From assembly GCF_003667505.1 (NCBI RefSeq), contig NZ_RCVJ01000043.1, positions 23,605 to 87,604 of the forward strand: 64,000 bases of DNA, read 5' to 3'. The position numbers were made by a program, and so were the translations under genes. The notes under the pieces are model-generated. The model was not told the DNA's origin, made no database searches, and saw nothing but the letters and a program-made list of their open reading frames with translations. Source of the stretch: Micromonospora sp. BL4 (GTDB lineage: Bacteria > Actinomycetota > Actinomycetes > Mycobacteriales > Micromonosporaceae). Numbering within the stretch: position 1 is the first letter of the stretch; each line of letters begins with the position of its first letter. Positions 27,408-38,066 of this stretch are shown one piece after another.

Positions 27408-28115
27408 GTGCGCGGGCTCTGGGCCGATCTCGGCGACCTGGTCCTGCCCACCGACTGCGCGGGCTGTCGAGAGCGTCGACCCGGTCTGCGGCACGGGATC
27501 TGCCCGACCTGCGTGACGGCGCTGAGCGCGTTGCGTCCGCGCCCGGTCCGTCCGACTCCCGCCCCGCCGGGCCTGCCGCCCTGCGTCGCCCTCGGTCCGT
27601 ACGCCGGCCCGTTGCGCGAGGCCCTGCTGGCGTACAAGGAGCACGGCCGGCACGGGCTGGCCCGCCCGCTCGGCGCGCTGCTCGCCGAGGTCGTCGCGGC
27701 GGCGGTCGGCGGTGCCCGTCCGCTGGCGTTGGTGGCGGTGCCGGACACCGCGGCGGCGGCCCGGGCCCGCTACGGGGACCACCTGGACCGGCTGGCCCGG
27801 CACTGCGCGGCGCGGCTGAGCCGGGCCGGTTGGCCGGTTCGGGTGCACCGGCCGCTGCGGGCGCTGCCCCGGCCCGACTCGGTGACGCTGGACAGCGCCG
27901 GCCGGGCGGCGGCGGCCGAGGCGGCCTTCCGGCCGCGTCCGGGTGCCCGGCGTGGGGGCGGCGCGTCGGGCGTGGCGCCCGTCGTGGTGTTGCTGGACGA
28001 CATCGTCACCACCGGGGTCACCCTGGCCGCGTCGGCCCGGGTGCTGGCCGCCACCGGGCAGGCGCCGGGTGTCGCCGCGGTGCTCGCGGCGACCGAGAAA
28101 AGACGCCGTTCGTAA
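27408..28115 (+). CDS. comF: ComF family phosphoribosyltransferase-like protein
   Basis: 235 residues from GTG 27408, 4 bp after lpqB. The N-terminal double-zinc motif is DCAGCRERRPGLRHGICPTC. A type I phosphoribosyltransferase domain follows with the PRPP loop VVVLLDDIVTTGVTLAAS. In competent bacteria ComF helps DNA uptake; in actinobacteria this gene is a conserved neighbour of lpqB and hpf with unclear role. Arg- and Pro-rich composition is in line with its neighbours. Confidence 0.88.
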   Translation: MRGLWADLGDLVLPTDCAGCRERRPGLRHGICPTCVTALSALRPRPVRPTPAPPGLPPCVALGPYAGPLREALLAYKEHGRHGLARPLGALLAEVVAAAVGGARPLALVAVPDTAAAARARYGDHLDRLARHCAARLSRAGWPVRVHRPLRALPRPDSVTLDSAGRAAAAEAAFRPRPGARRGGGASGVAPVVVLLDDIVTTGVTLAASARVLAATGQAPGVAAVLAATEKRRRS

Positions 28116-28123
28116 CCGTTCGT

Positions 28124-28148
28124 GTTTCCGTTTCACCCGTTGGTGTAT
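28124..28148 (+). promoter_or_regulatory. Possible stress-sigma promoter for hpf
   Basis: GTTT (28124-28127) and GGTGTAT (28142-28148) are 14 bp apart, close to the GTTT-N14-16-GGGTAT pattern of actinobacterial SigB/SigF-type factors. It would start a leader of about 200 nt before hpf. The match is imperfect (GGTGTAT rather than GGGTAT). Confidence 0.25.
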
Positions 28149-28360
28149 GAGCTGCGAAAAATCCCGGGCGGTCTCGGCAACATGGGGTGACTGCCGGGCG
28201 AACAGGAGTTAGCGTTTCGCTGTCGGGGGTAGGAGGTCATTCCACCCGCCTCCGGCGGTGAGAGGAGGCGTAGCCGCACTGACCGGTCGACGCCAGCGGG
28301 GCTCCCCAGGGCGCGCGGCCGGGTAACCGGATCGAAGACCGTCCGAACAAGGGAGGTCAC

Positions 28361-28996
28361 GTGGACATCGTGGTCAAGGGCCGTAACGTCGAAGTGCCGG
28401 ACCATTACCGGGTGCACGTAGCCGAGAAACTCGCAAAGATCGAACGCTACGACCACAAACTCATTCGTGTCGATGTCGAGCTGTTTCACGAGCGCAATCC
28501 GCGCCAAGCCGACCACTGCCAGCGGGTGGAGATCACCTGCGTTTCCCGAGGCCCGGTGATCCGGGCCGAGGCGTGCACGAATGACTTCTACAGCGCGCTC
28601 GACGCGGCCATCGCCAAGCTCGACACCCGGCTGCGCCGTGCGGCCGACCGTCGCCGCGTACACCGGGGCCGGCACGCGCCGATCTCCGTCTCCGCCGCCA
28701 CCGCCGGCCTACCGGTCGCGGATCTGGTGGCCGCCCCGCTGAGCGCGCCGGGTGACGGCGCCCGCGCCGGCACGGCCGTCGCCGAGCGGGCCGAGGACGA
28801 GTACGACGAGCAGCCGTGGCACATCGCCCGGGAAAAGGTGCACCCGGCGGAACCGATGACGATCGACGACGCGCTCTTCGAGATGGAACTGGTCGGCCAC
28901 GACTTCTACCTGTTCCAGGACAAGGAGTCCGGCCGCCCCAGCGTCGTCTATCGCCGGCACGCCTACGACTACGGCATCATCTCCCTCGCCACCTGA
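28361..28996 (+). CDS. hpf: Ribosome hibernation-promoting factor, long form
   Basis: 211 residues. The N-terminal HPF/RaiA domain (MDIVVKGRNVEVPDHYRVHVAEKLAKIERYD, ITCVSRGPVIRAEACTNDFYSALDAAIAKLDTRLRR) is linked to a C-terminal domain (EPMTIDDALFEMELVGHDFYLFQDKESGRPSVVYRRHAYDYGIISL). The long form joins two 70S ribosomes into inactive 100S dimers during starvation. GGGAGG precedes the GTG start. The linker (about 108-150) is Ala/Gly-rich. It stands between comF and secA as in other actinobacteria, with a leader of about 245 bp that carries a possible stress promoter. Confidence 0.95.
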   Translation: MDIVVKGRNVEVPDHYRVHVAEKLAKIERYDHKLIRVDVELFHERNPRQADHCQRVEITCVSRGPVIRAEACTNDFYSALDAAIAKLDTRLRRAADRRRVHRGRHAPISVSAATAGLPVADLVAAPLSAPGDGARAGTAVAERAEDEYDEQPWHIAREKVHPAEPMTIDDALFEMELVGHDFYLFQDKESGRPSVVYRRHAYDYGIISLAT

Positions 28997-29017
28997 CCGG
29001 TTCCGACCCGCGTTGAC

Positions 29018-29078
29018 CACGGAGTCGTGGTGGTACGGGAGCCGCGAACCGGTGCGGACCGTCCACCACGACTCCGTG
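29018..29078. terminator. Long bidirectional terminator between hpf and the GNAT genes
   Basis: CACGGAGTCGTGGTGG (29018-29033) and CCACCACGACTCCGTG (29063-29078) are perfect 16-bp complements. The 29-nt loop can pair further (ACGG 29035-29038 with CCGT 29059-29062; CCGC with GCGG). It sits between convergent genes, so it can end transcripts from both sides. Confidence 0.8.
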
Positions 29079-29084
29079 ATCTGC

Positions 29085-30197
29085 TCAGCGGAGGTCGGCG
29101 GGTAGCAGGGCGAAGGTCAGGTCGTCCAGGCGGGTGCCGGCCAGACCCGGCAGCCGGCCACGTTGCAGGCCCTCCCGCTCGAAGCCGACCCGCTCCAGCA
29201 CCCGGTGGGAGGCCGTGTTCTCCGGGACGGTGCCGGCGGTCAGCCGGGCGATACCCGCCGGCCCGAACGCCCAACCGGCGAGCAGCCGGACGGCCCGGGT
29301 GGCGTACCCCCGGCCCCGCCAGTCGGGCAGCAGCGCGTAGCCGAGCGACGCCTCCCCGCTGGCCACATCCGTGTACGACAACCCGCAACTGCCCGCCGGC
29401 TCGCCGGTGGCCACGTCGGTGATCAGCAGTCGGGCGATGTCCCCGGTCAGCCACGCGCTCTCCGCGAGCCGGCAGCGCCGCTCGATCGCGGCCCGCTCCG
29501 GCGGCACCGGCGGCGCCTGGTTCGCCACCACCTCCGGCCGGCTGTGCAACCGGTACATCAGCTCGGCGTCGTCCGGAGCGAGCCGGCGTAGCGCCACCAC
29601 CTGATCGGTGAGCGCCCCGCCGGGCAGGTCCGGCAGCAGCCGGGCGGTCGGGCCGGTCGGGTCGTCGGCGAGGCGTACCCAAGCCAGCAGGTCGTGCCGG
29701 CCACCGCCCCGACCTGAGCCGGCCGACCGGCGTACGCCCTCGTACCCGAAGCCGGCGGCCAGCGCGACCCGTTGACTGGGCGCGTTCTCCGCCTCGGTGA
29801 GCAGCTCCAGCCGGACGGTTCCGGTGGCGAACGCGTGCTCGCTCAGCGCGCGGGTGGCCGCGGCGGCGATCCCGCGTCCGCGCGCTGCCGGCCGCACCCA
29901 GTAGCCGATCTCGGCCTGACCCCGTTCGGGCAGCGGGTTGTTGAGACCCACCGCGCCGAGCAGCCGGTCCGTGGCCGAGTCGGCGATGGCATACGCAGCA
30001 CCGCCGCCGGTCCAGGCCGCCGGTGCGCCGGCGTCGATCCACCAGCGGGCGTCGGCCTCGGTGTACGGGGAGGGCAGGCTCGACACGAACCGCTGGCTCG
30101 CCGGATCGGCGCAGCCGTCGACCACGTCGGCGGTGTCCTCGGCGCGGAACGGCCGCAGCCGCACCCCGTGCGCCTCGATCACCTGCGGCGGAGTCAC
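29085..30197 (-). CDS. Double-domain GNAT acetyltransferase
   Basis: 370 residues with two GNAT folds of the RimJ/RimL type. The first (1-165) has VRLRPFRAEDTADVV, an acetyl-CoA loop around EIGYWVRPAARGRGIAAAATRAL, and RLELLTEAENAPSQRVALAAGF. The second (about 190-360) has VALRRLAPDDAELMYRL, SLGYALLPDWRGRGYATRAV and ARLTAGTVPENTASHRVLERVGF. These enzymes acetylate amino groups of proteins or small molecules; the substrate is unknown. Its start overlaps the stop of the upstream gene (ATGA), so the two double-GNAT genes are one unit. Confidence 0.85.
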   Translation of the reverse strand: MTPPQVIEAHGVRLRPFRAEDTADVVDGCADPASQRFVSSLPSPYTEADARWWIDAGAPAAWTGGGAAYAIADSATDRLLGAVGLNNPLPERGQAEIGYWVRPAARGRGIAAAATRALSEHAFATGTVRLELLTEAENAPSQRVALAAGFGYEGVRRSAGSGRGGGRHDLLAWVRLADDPTGPTARLLPDLPGGALTDQVVALRRLAPDDAELMYRLHSRPEVVANQAPPVPPERAAIERRCRLAESAWLTGDIARLLITDVATGEPAGSCGLSYTDVASGEASLGYALLPDWRGRGYATRAVRLLAGWAFGPAGIARLTAGTVPENTASHRVLERVGFEREGLQRGRLPGLAGTRLDDLTFALLPADLR

Positions 30198-31345
30198 GTC
30201 AGGTCCTGGGCGAGCATCGCGGCCGTCCAGACGTCGACCCGCTCACCTCGGTGTTGCAGGCCACCCCGGGCCGTCCCCTCGAATGCGAAGCCCGCCTTCT
30301 CGGCGACCCGGCGGGAGGCGGTGTTGCCCACGTGCGCCTTCCACTCGATCCGGGCCAGGCCCAGCGTGGTGAAGCCCCATGCGCTCAGTGCGGCCAGCGC
30401 GGCCGGCATGTAGCTGCGGCCACGGGCCGCCGGGGCGGCCATGAAGCCGACGTCGGCGAGCAGCGGATCAGCGGGGGAGAGCCGCAGGTCGATCGAGCCG
30501 GCGTACCGGTCATCGGGGTCGGCGATCACGAAGCAGGCGGCGTCCCCCCGTGCCCAGGCGTCCCGGATGAAGCCGAGGTACCACTGCGCGTCGGCGCGCT
30601 CGTACGGGTCCGGCACCGTCGTCCAGCGGATGGTCTCCGGATCGCGGCAGGTCTCCACCACGGCGTCCAGGTCCTGCTCCTCCATCGGCCGTAGCAGCAG
30701 CTCACCGGCCCCGGCGGTGGCGAACAGGGTGGGCTGCGGGCGGCCGAAGGCGGCGGCCCGCCGAGCGGCCAGGGTGCCCGGGCCGGCCGGCCCGGTGGCC
30801 CCGGGGGCGGGCACCTCGCCGGGCAGCAGCGACCCGACCCAGCCGTCCGCGCTGCCGCCGGACGCCGGGTCCGCCAGCCGCAGCCGGCCGTCGATCCGGA
30901 ACCCGGCGCGGAGCGCGACCAGCCGGGAGGCGTGGTTGCCCACCTCGGCCTGCCAGATGAGCCGGCGCAGCCCGAGCGTGTCGAAGGACCAGCGGGCCAC
31001 CGCGCGGGCGGCCCGGACGGTCACCGCCCGCCCGCGCGCCCACGGGGCCGTCCAGTAGCCGATCTCGCCGGTGCCGGCGCTGGTGATCGAGACGAGCCCG
31101 CACGAGCCGAGGAGTTCGCCGGTGACCGGGTCGCAGACCGCGAATGGCGCGCCGGTGCCCTCCGCCCACGCCCGCCCGCTCAACTCGGTCACGAATCCGT
31201 AGGCGTGTTCCGGCAGATACGGGCGCGGTACGGTGGTCCAGCGCTGAATGTCCGGGTCCTGGCACGCGCGGTGCACGGCGTCGGCGTCGGTGTCCCGCCA
31301 GGGCCGCAGCAGCAGGCCGTCCTCGATGATCTCCACAGGCTCCAC
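30194..31345 (-). CDS. Double-domain GNAT acetyltransferase
   Basis: 383 residues from the GTG at 31345, chosen because the family pattern starts right there (VEPVEIIEDGLLLRPWRDTDADAVHRA); the frame is open 38 codons further upstream but those residues are not GNAT-like. There are two GNAT halves: the first with EIGYWTAPWARGRAVTVRAARAV and RLIWQAEVGNHASRLVALRAGF, the second with MEEQDLDAVVETCRDPETIRW, DVGFMAAPAARGRSYMPAALAAL and RIEWKAHVGNTASRRVAEKAGF. It is similar in layout to the next gene, suggesting duplication of a two-domain ancestor. Substrate unknown. Confidence 0.85.
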   Translation of the reverse strand: MEPVEIIEDGLLLRPWRDTDADAVHRACQDPDIQRWTTVPRPYLPEHAYGFVTELSGRAWAEGTGAPFAVCDPVTGELLGSCGLVSITSAGTGEIGYWTAPWARGRAVTVRAARAVARWSFDTLGLRRLIWQAEVGNHASRLVALRAGFRIDGRLRLADPASGGSADGWVGSLLPGEVPAPGATGPAGPGTLAARRAAAFGRPQPTLFATAGAGELLLRPMEEQDLDAVVETCRDPETIRWTTVPDPYERADAQWYLGFIRDAWARGDAACFVIADPDDRYAGSIDLRLSPADPLLADVGFMAAPAARGRSYMPAALAALSAWGFTTLGLARIEWKAHVGNTASRRVAEKAGFAFEGTARGGLQHRGERVDVWTAAMLAQDLT

Positions 31346-31513
31346 CCGTGCATCGTGCCGGAACGTTCGCCCACGGCGTAACCGGATAACCTGCGCGACG
31401 CACCCGCTGCGCGAGTTATGTCGGGTTCGGCGGGGTGGACCGCCGCCACCAGTGACCATCGCGCCGGTGGAGCGCCTACGATGGTTCGAGACTGTCTAGG
31501 GGAGCGTTGATCC

Positions 31514-34438
<2,925 letters not shown>

Positions 34439-34451
34439 CCGACAGCACCGA

Positions 34452-34483
34452 AACGGGCCCCGGCCAATCGGCCGGGGCCCGTT
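34452..34483 (+). terminator. Strong terminator after secA
   Basis: AACGGGCCCCGGCC (34452-34465), loop AATC, GGCCGGGGCCCGTT (34470-34483): a perfect 14-bp GC-rich stem starting 14 nt after the secA stop codon, followed by CGTG rather than a long T run, as usual in high-GC actinobacteria. Confidence 0.85.
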
Positions 34484-34571
34484 CGTGTGCCCGGACCCGC
34501 GTGCGGGCTCGTTGACCCGTCCGGCGCGCCGCCGGCTCGGCTCCCGGGCTACCTGTTCCTGGTGAGGGCCC

Positions 34572-34603
34572 TACCTGAGAGTCATAAATATGACCCACAG
34601 GTA
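34572..34603. repeat. Nested 32-bp palindrome
   Basis: TACCTG (34572-34577) pairs with CAGGTA (34598-34603). Inside, GTCATA (34581-34586) pairs with TATGAC (34589-34594) around AA. The 3-nt spacers (aga and cca) are not complementary. The AT-rich core is conspicuous in this GC-rich DNA. A single extra TACCTG lies at 34550-34555. It could be a dispersed repeat, an operator, or a hairpin. Confidence 0.75.
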
Positions 34604-34621
34604 TAGCTCTCCTTCGGCACT

Positions 34622-34765
34622 TGCCCGCCGGGCGGCGGCCACGGAAGAAGTCGGGACATGCCCGCCGGGCGGCGACCACGAAGAAGCCGGGACGTGCCCG
34701 CCGGGCGGCGGCCACGAAGAAGCCGGGACATGCCCGTCCGGCGGCGGCCACGAAAGGGTCGGGTG
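34622..34765. repeat. Four tandem copies of a 36-bp repeat
   Basis: Units begin at 34622, 34659, 34695 and 34731. The consensus begins TGCCCGCCGGGCGGCGGCCA and continues CGAAGAAGCCGGGACA. The first copy is 37 bp and the last is the most diverged. Each unit contains the self-complementary GCCCGCCGGGC. There are no unique spacers between units, so it is not a CRISPR array. Confidence 0.9.
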
Positions 34766-34828
34766 TCAGCAGTCCTCCGACGGCCCGATTTCCGGTGAGC
34801 CGGGGCGATCGTCTGGCCGTGAGCCGGG

Positions 34829-35545
34829 TCAGAGGACCTGGAGGGCGGTGCAGAGCCAGCGGCCCCGGCGATGTTCCAGGCGCAGCGCCATCGCCCAACT
34901 GCGGCCGCCCGCGCCGGTGAGCACCGCGGCGGCCTCCACTGCCGCCTCCCGGGGCTCACAGGCTCGCAGCCGGCGCAGCCGGACCACCGGCCGCTCGGCA
35001 CGGCGGCGGGACATCCCGGCTCGCCCCGGCTGCCCGGTCCGCGCGGAGGCAGCGCTCGGGCCGGAGGCAGCGCTCGGGCCGGACGCAGCGCCCGGGCGGG
35101 ACGCGGTGGCCTGGCGGGACGCGGTGGCCGGGCCGGACGCCCGGGTTCGCCTCGCCGCGCGGGCCAGTTCGGCGAGCAGGTCGCCGGCCCGGGCCGGGTC
35201 GAGCAGGGGCCGCAACTGCGCTGGTGAGCGGTAGCCGTTGACCACCTCGAGGCAGGTGTCGACGAAGCGGTGCGCGACCCGGATCGACTCGGGGGTGGTG
35301 GCCGGCGGCGAGGGCGGACCCGGGTGGATGCCGGGCCGCGCCGGCACCCGGCGGAGGGTGGCGCGGCGGTCCGGCGGGCGGATCGGGTCCGGCCTCGTCG
35401 AGGCGAACAGGTCGAGGGCGAGCTGGCCGTGGGTCGGCGCCGGCCAGTACGCCCCGTCGGCCTCGTCGGCGTACGGCGGGTCGATGGGCGGGACCGGGCG
35501 CAACCGCACGGGTGGCCGGGACGGACCGGGTCGCCGCTCGCTCAT
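34829..35545 (-). CDS. Rv3235-like protein
   Basis: 238 residues from the ATG at 35545 (MSERRPGPSRPP). The first 90 residues are Pro/Arg-rich. A conserved region follows: TPESIRVAHRFVDTCLEVVNGYRSPAQLRPLLDPARAGDLLAEL, then an Ala/Ser/Gly repeat (GPSAASGPSAAS, from 18-bp DNA repeats near 35040-35130). The end is VRLRRLRACEPREAAVEAAAVLTGAGGRSWAMALRLEHRRGRWLCTALQVL. This matches the Rv3235 family, conserved beside secA in actinobacteria, of unknown function. The last segment looks like a small Tim44/SnoaL-type fold. Its promoter carries the paired GGCAAAC repeats. Confidence 0.75.
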   Translation of the reverse strand: MSERRPGPSRPPVRLRPVPPIDPPYADEADGAYWPAPTHGQLALDLFASTRPDPIRPPDRRATLRRVPARPGIHPGPPSPPATTPESIRVAHRFVDTCLEVVNGYRSPAQLRPLLDPARAGDLLAELARAARRTRASGPATASRQATASRPGAASGPSAASGPSAASARTGQPGRAGMSRRRAERPVVRLRRLRACEPREAAVEAAAVLTGAGGRSWAMALRLEHRRGRWLCTALQVL

Positions 35546-35564
35546 CGCTGCCCCTTGATCTTGC

Positions 35565-35589
35565 GTTTGCCTTCGTTTGCCTCCGACAG
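35565..35589 (-). promoter_or_regulatory. Paired GGCAAAC direct repeat upstream of the Rv3235-like gene
   Basis: On the minus strand CTGTCGGAGGCAAAC is followed by GAAGGCAAACGC: two GGCAAAC copies (35575-35581 and 35565-35571) exactly 10 bp apart, preceded by CTGTCG. It lies 20-44 bp upstream of the ATG at 35545. An almost identical element precedes the HTH gene at 35872. Confidence 0.6.
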
Positions 35590-35644
35590 ACTCGATTCTG
35601 AGCGATGGAGCGGCCCCGGTCAATGGCTCAACGGATGCTCGCGA

Positions 35645-35872
35645 CTACTCGGGGTCGCGGTCGATGAGCGGGTTGCCCCGAACCCAGTCGGCGGTCTCCG
35701 CGTACTTGTGCTGGATGTACTCCTCCAGCCGGGCGCGCTCGACTCGCCACTGGCCGCGGCCACCGATCTTGATCGCCGGCAGTTCCCCGCTGCGCACCAT
35801 GTGGTAGACCTGCGAGTCCGACACGTTCAGCTCGGCGGCGACGTCGGAGAGCAGCAGGAACCTCGGCTCCAC
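35645..35872 (-). CDS. Small HTH (MerR/excisionase-type) DNA-binding protein
   Basis: 75 residues from the GTG at 35872 (VEPRFLLLSDVAAELNVSDSQVYHMVRSGELPAIKIGGRGQWRV...). LLLSDVAAELNVSDSQVYHMVRSGELPAIKIGG is the winged helix-turn-helix of the excisionase/BldC-like group, and RVERARLEEYIQHKYAETADWV is a C-terminal helix. Small proteins of this type bind DNA head to tail on direct repeats (shown for BldC). It lies upstream of the Rv3235-like gene in the same direction, and both have GGCAAAC pairs in their promoters, which suggests autoregulation plus control of the next gene. That link is inference. Upstream GGGAG supports the start. Confidence 0.85.
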   Translation of the reverse strand: MEPRFLLLSDVAAELNVSDSQVYHMVRSGELPAIKIGGRGQWRVERARLEEYIQHKYAETADWVRGNPLIDRDPE

Positions 35873-35894
35873 AGAAACTCCCGGGGTTGATGGC

Positions 35895-35919
35895 GTTTGC
35901 CTCAGTTTGCCATCGACAG
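35895..35919 (-). promoter_or_regulatory. Paired GGCAAAC direct repeat upstream of the HTH gene
   Basis: On the minus strand CTGTCGATGGCAAAC is followed by TGAGGCAAACGC. GGCAAAC copies lie at 35905-35911 and 35895-35901, 10 bp apart, with CTGTCG ahead of them. It matches the element at 35565-35589 in order, spacing and flank, and lies 23-47 bp upstream of the GTG start. Confidence 0.6.
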
Positions 35920-36088
35920 CTCGGATGGCCCAGCACCTCCACTGCCCGGCCGCGAACCAGCCGCGGCGGGACACACCGGCGGGGAACTTCCACGGGCCGG
36001 AGGTGAGGTGTATGACGGTCACGGCGTGCGGCATGATCTGCGCCCGTGCCGGCGGCCGCCGGTGGTGGACTGAGCGGGGAGACGACCG

Positions 36089-36598
36089 GTGACCGACGAG
36101 CTTGTCCGGGTGTACGTGCCGGCGACCGTACCCATGCTGGCCCGCCTGCGTGAGCAGGGGCTGGCCGCCGAGCAGGCGCACGCGGTGACCCCGGCGCTGC
36201 GCGAGTGGTACGCCGAGGGCGACGAGGAGGAGTTGGAGTACGTCGCGTTCATCCGGGCCGCCCAGGACGCGCTGCACCTGCTCCGGGCCGACCCGGCCGC
36301 GCCCCGCCGCCGGGTCGTCGTCTCGGCCGACCTGCCGCGTGCCGCGCTCGGACGGGGCGATGGTGAGCTGGGCTCCAGCACGGTGACGTTGGCCGAAGCG
36401 GTGCCGGTGGGTGCCGTCGCGGCCATCCACGTGGACGGCGCTGACGCGGTCGAGCAGGTCGCCGCGGCGGCCGACGTGGTGGCCGAGGCCGCCGCCGGTG
36501 ACCCGGATGCCCAGTTCACCGTCGACGGCGCCGAGGACCACGAGTTGGAGTGGTACGACGTGAGCGAGCTGGACCTGCTGCTGCGCGCCGCCGGCTGA
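36089..36598 (+). CDS. DUF6912-like hypothetical protein
   Basis: 169 residues: [20 protein letters not shown]..., then [54 protein letters not shown], and [14 protein letters not shown] at the end. The pattern is typical of a conserved actinobacterial family of unknown function (named from memory as DUF6912). It is acidic and soluble, without signal or TM segments. GGGGAG precedes the GTG start. It is convergent with the membrane gene at 36616, leaving 17 bp. Confidence 0.7.
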   Translation: MTDELVRVYVPATVPMLARLREQGLAAEQAHAVTPALREWYAEGDEEELEYVAFIRAAQDALHLLRADPAAPRRRVVVSADLPRAALGRGDGELGSSTVTLAEAVPVGAVAAIHVDGADAVEQVAAAADVVAEAAAGDPDAQFTVDGAEDHELEWYDVSELDLLLRAAG

Positions 36599-36615
36599 AC
36601 GGGACGCCGGGCGGG

Positions 36616-37716
36616 TCAGCGGGCCCGGTCCGCCTTGGCCCGGTCCGCGTCGGCGGCGTCCGCGTCGGTCGAGTCCGCGTCGGCCGGGTCCGGCTGGTCC
36701 GCGTTCAGGGCGGGGGAGTCGTCGGCCGGGACGGGTTCGTCGTCGTCGGAATGGGCTGGTCCGAGCGTGCGGCCGAACGCGATGAGGGCGGTCAGCGCCC
36801 CCACGAAGAGCACCCAGATGCCGTTGTCCACCCGCGAGGTGCCCAGCGAGGTCTGCGCCACCGCGTCCGCCTCGCTCAGCGCGCCGGCCAGGTCGAGCAG
36901 CGAGCGGCCACCGATCCGGATGATCACCTCGGCGAGCAGCAGGAGCAGCCCCGGCCCGGCCCCCGCGAGCAGGTAGGCCGGCCAGCGCAGCGCCGGCGTG
37001 TGGGGATCGCGCCGGACGGCCCGCCGCCGTGCCCAGCTCAGGTAGCCGAAGGCGAGCAGCCCGGCCAGCAGGCCGGCGACGAGCGACTCGGTACGCGACA
37101 CCCACTTCGCTGCGTTGACCAGCGACTCCTGGCTGTCGCCCGCGCCGAAGAGATCGAAGAGCGGGTCCCGGGCGCGGCTGAACGCGACCACGAAGACCAG
37201 CGTGCCCAGCGCGGCGGCCGTCACCGCGCCGACCGCCGGCGCCGTCCGCGCGCCGGCGACCGCGCCACCGATGATCGCCGCGGCGGCGGTGGTGCCGGCG
37301 ATCACGTTGGTGGTCGAGGTGTCGAAGTAGGTGAGGTTGATCGCGAGCGCGGCCGCCAAGCCGACCAGCATCCCCGCCCCGATCGCCCCGACGAAGCGCA
37401 GGGTGGCCCAGTCGCCGTACCGGCGGGACAGCAGATTGCCGCAGGCCAGGGCCACGGCGGCCCCGGCCACCAGCGCGGCTGAGATCACGCCGGGCAGGGC
37501 GAACGCGGAGAGGCTGATCGCGGTGACCCCGGCCGCCGACGAGGCGATCGCCTCCCGGGTCGACCAGAGCATGGCGGCCAGCCAACCGAGCGCCAGCAGC
37601 GCGAGCACGCCCGCGCCGGGTGCGGGCGCCGGCACGGGCCGGCCGCTGGGGGTGGCCGGGTCGACCGCCGGCTCGTCCGACTCCGCGGCTGGGACGCGGC
37701 CGGGCTGCTTGGTCAT
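36616..37716 (-). CDS. Multi-pass membrane protein
   Basis: 366 residues from the ATG at 37716, with GGGGAG seven bases ahead. There are about eight TM helices between residues 34 and 325 (GVLALLALGWLAAMLW, AFALPGVISAALVAGAAVALACG, FVGAIGAGMLVGLAAALAIN, ATTAAAAIIGGAVAGA, VGAVTAAALGTLVFVVAF, VAGLLAGLLAFGYLSWA, PAYLLAGAGPGLLLLLAEVII, GIWVLFVGALTALIAFG). The C-terminal tail is very acidic with Asp/Ala repeats (DADSTDADAADADRAKADRAR). No family was recognised. It is divergent from pruA. Confidence 0.7.
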   Translation of the reverse strand: MTKQPGRVPAAESDEPAVDPATPSGRPVPAPAPGAGVLALLALGWLAAMLWSTREAIASSAAGVTAISLSAFALPGVISAALVAGAAVALACGNLLSRRYGDWATLRFVGAIGAGMLVGLAAALAINLTYFDTSTTNVIAGTTAAAAIIGGAVAGARTAPAVGAVTAAALGTLVFVVAFSRARDPLFDLFGAGDSQESLVNAAKWVSRTESLVAGLLAGLLAFGYLSWARRRAVRRDPHTPALRWPAYLLAGAGPGLLLLLAEVIIRIGGRSLLDLAGALSEADAVAQTSLGTSRVDNGIWVLFVGALTALIAFGRTLGPAHSDDDEPVPADDSPALNADQPDPADADSTDADAADADRAKADRAR

Positions 37717-38066
37717 CGTCTCCCCTTCGAGGCGGCAGGTCACCGACCATTCAGGGTACGCGGCTCCGGTGGACCTTCCGCCGTCACGGGACGGCCGTGA
37801 CCGGTACCGCCCGGAGCGGCTCACGCCGTACGGGTGCCCGCCGCCCGGGCCGGCGGACCCGCCCGCGCCTTCCGGTAAGGGGAGGAGGGGTGGGGCGGTC
37901 CTTGGTGGGAGGCGGTGGTGGAGGTGAGGCGAGCACCCCCGCATGGAAGAATCGTGGGAGGTCCCGCCGCTGCTCGGCAATCCCGCGCGGCGTCCGGTGA
38001 CCGGCCGTCCGGTCGGTGCCCGCGGGTCCGGTTTCGCCACCGCAGTCGAGATCGCCAGGAGCGTTG
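37717..38066. promoter_or_regulatory. 350-bp divergent promoter region with an inverted repeat
   Basis: It separates the minus-strand membrane gene from pruA. The only clear structure is GTCACGG (37783-37789), spacer GACGG, CCGTGAC (37795-37801), a perfect 7-bp inverted repeat that could be an operator. No promoter boxes with good spacing were found and no small gene is convincing. Confidence 0.35.

Larger units (their letters stand above)
34484..34828. other. Intergenic region with palindrome and tandem repeats
   Basis: 345 bp with no credible gene. It holds a nested AT-rich palindrome (34572-34603) and four tandem copies of a 36-bp unit (34622-34765). Short frames cross the repeats on both strands because the unit is a multiple of three, but none has a family match or a good ribosome site. 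Confidence 0.6.

Noticed and set aside
28361..28996. A second, short HPF form
   Set aside because: The protein has both domains of the long form; no separate short gene is present.
34622..34765. CRISPR array
   Set aside because: The 36-bp units are directly joined with no unique spacers, and no cas gene is nearby.
34590..35234. Plus-strand frame through the 36-bp repeats (MTHRYSSPS...)
   Set aside because: Its length comes from the repeat period being a multiple of three and from the antisense of the Rv3235-like gene. It has no ribosome site and no family pattern.
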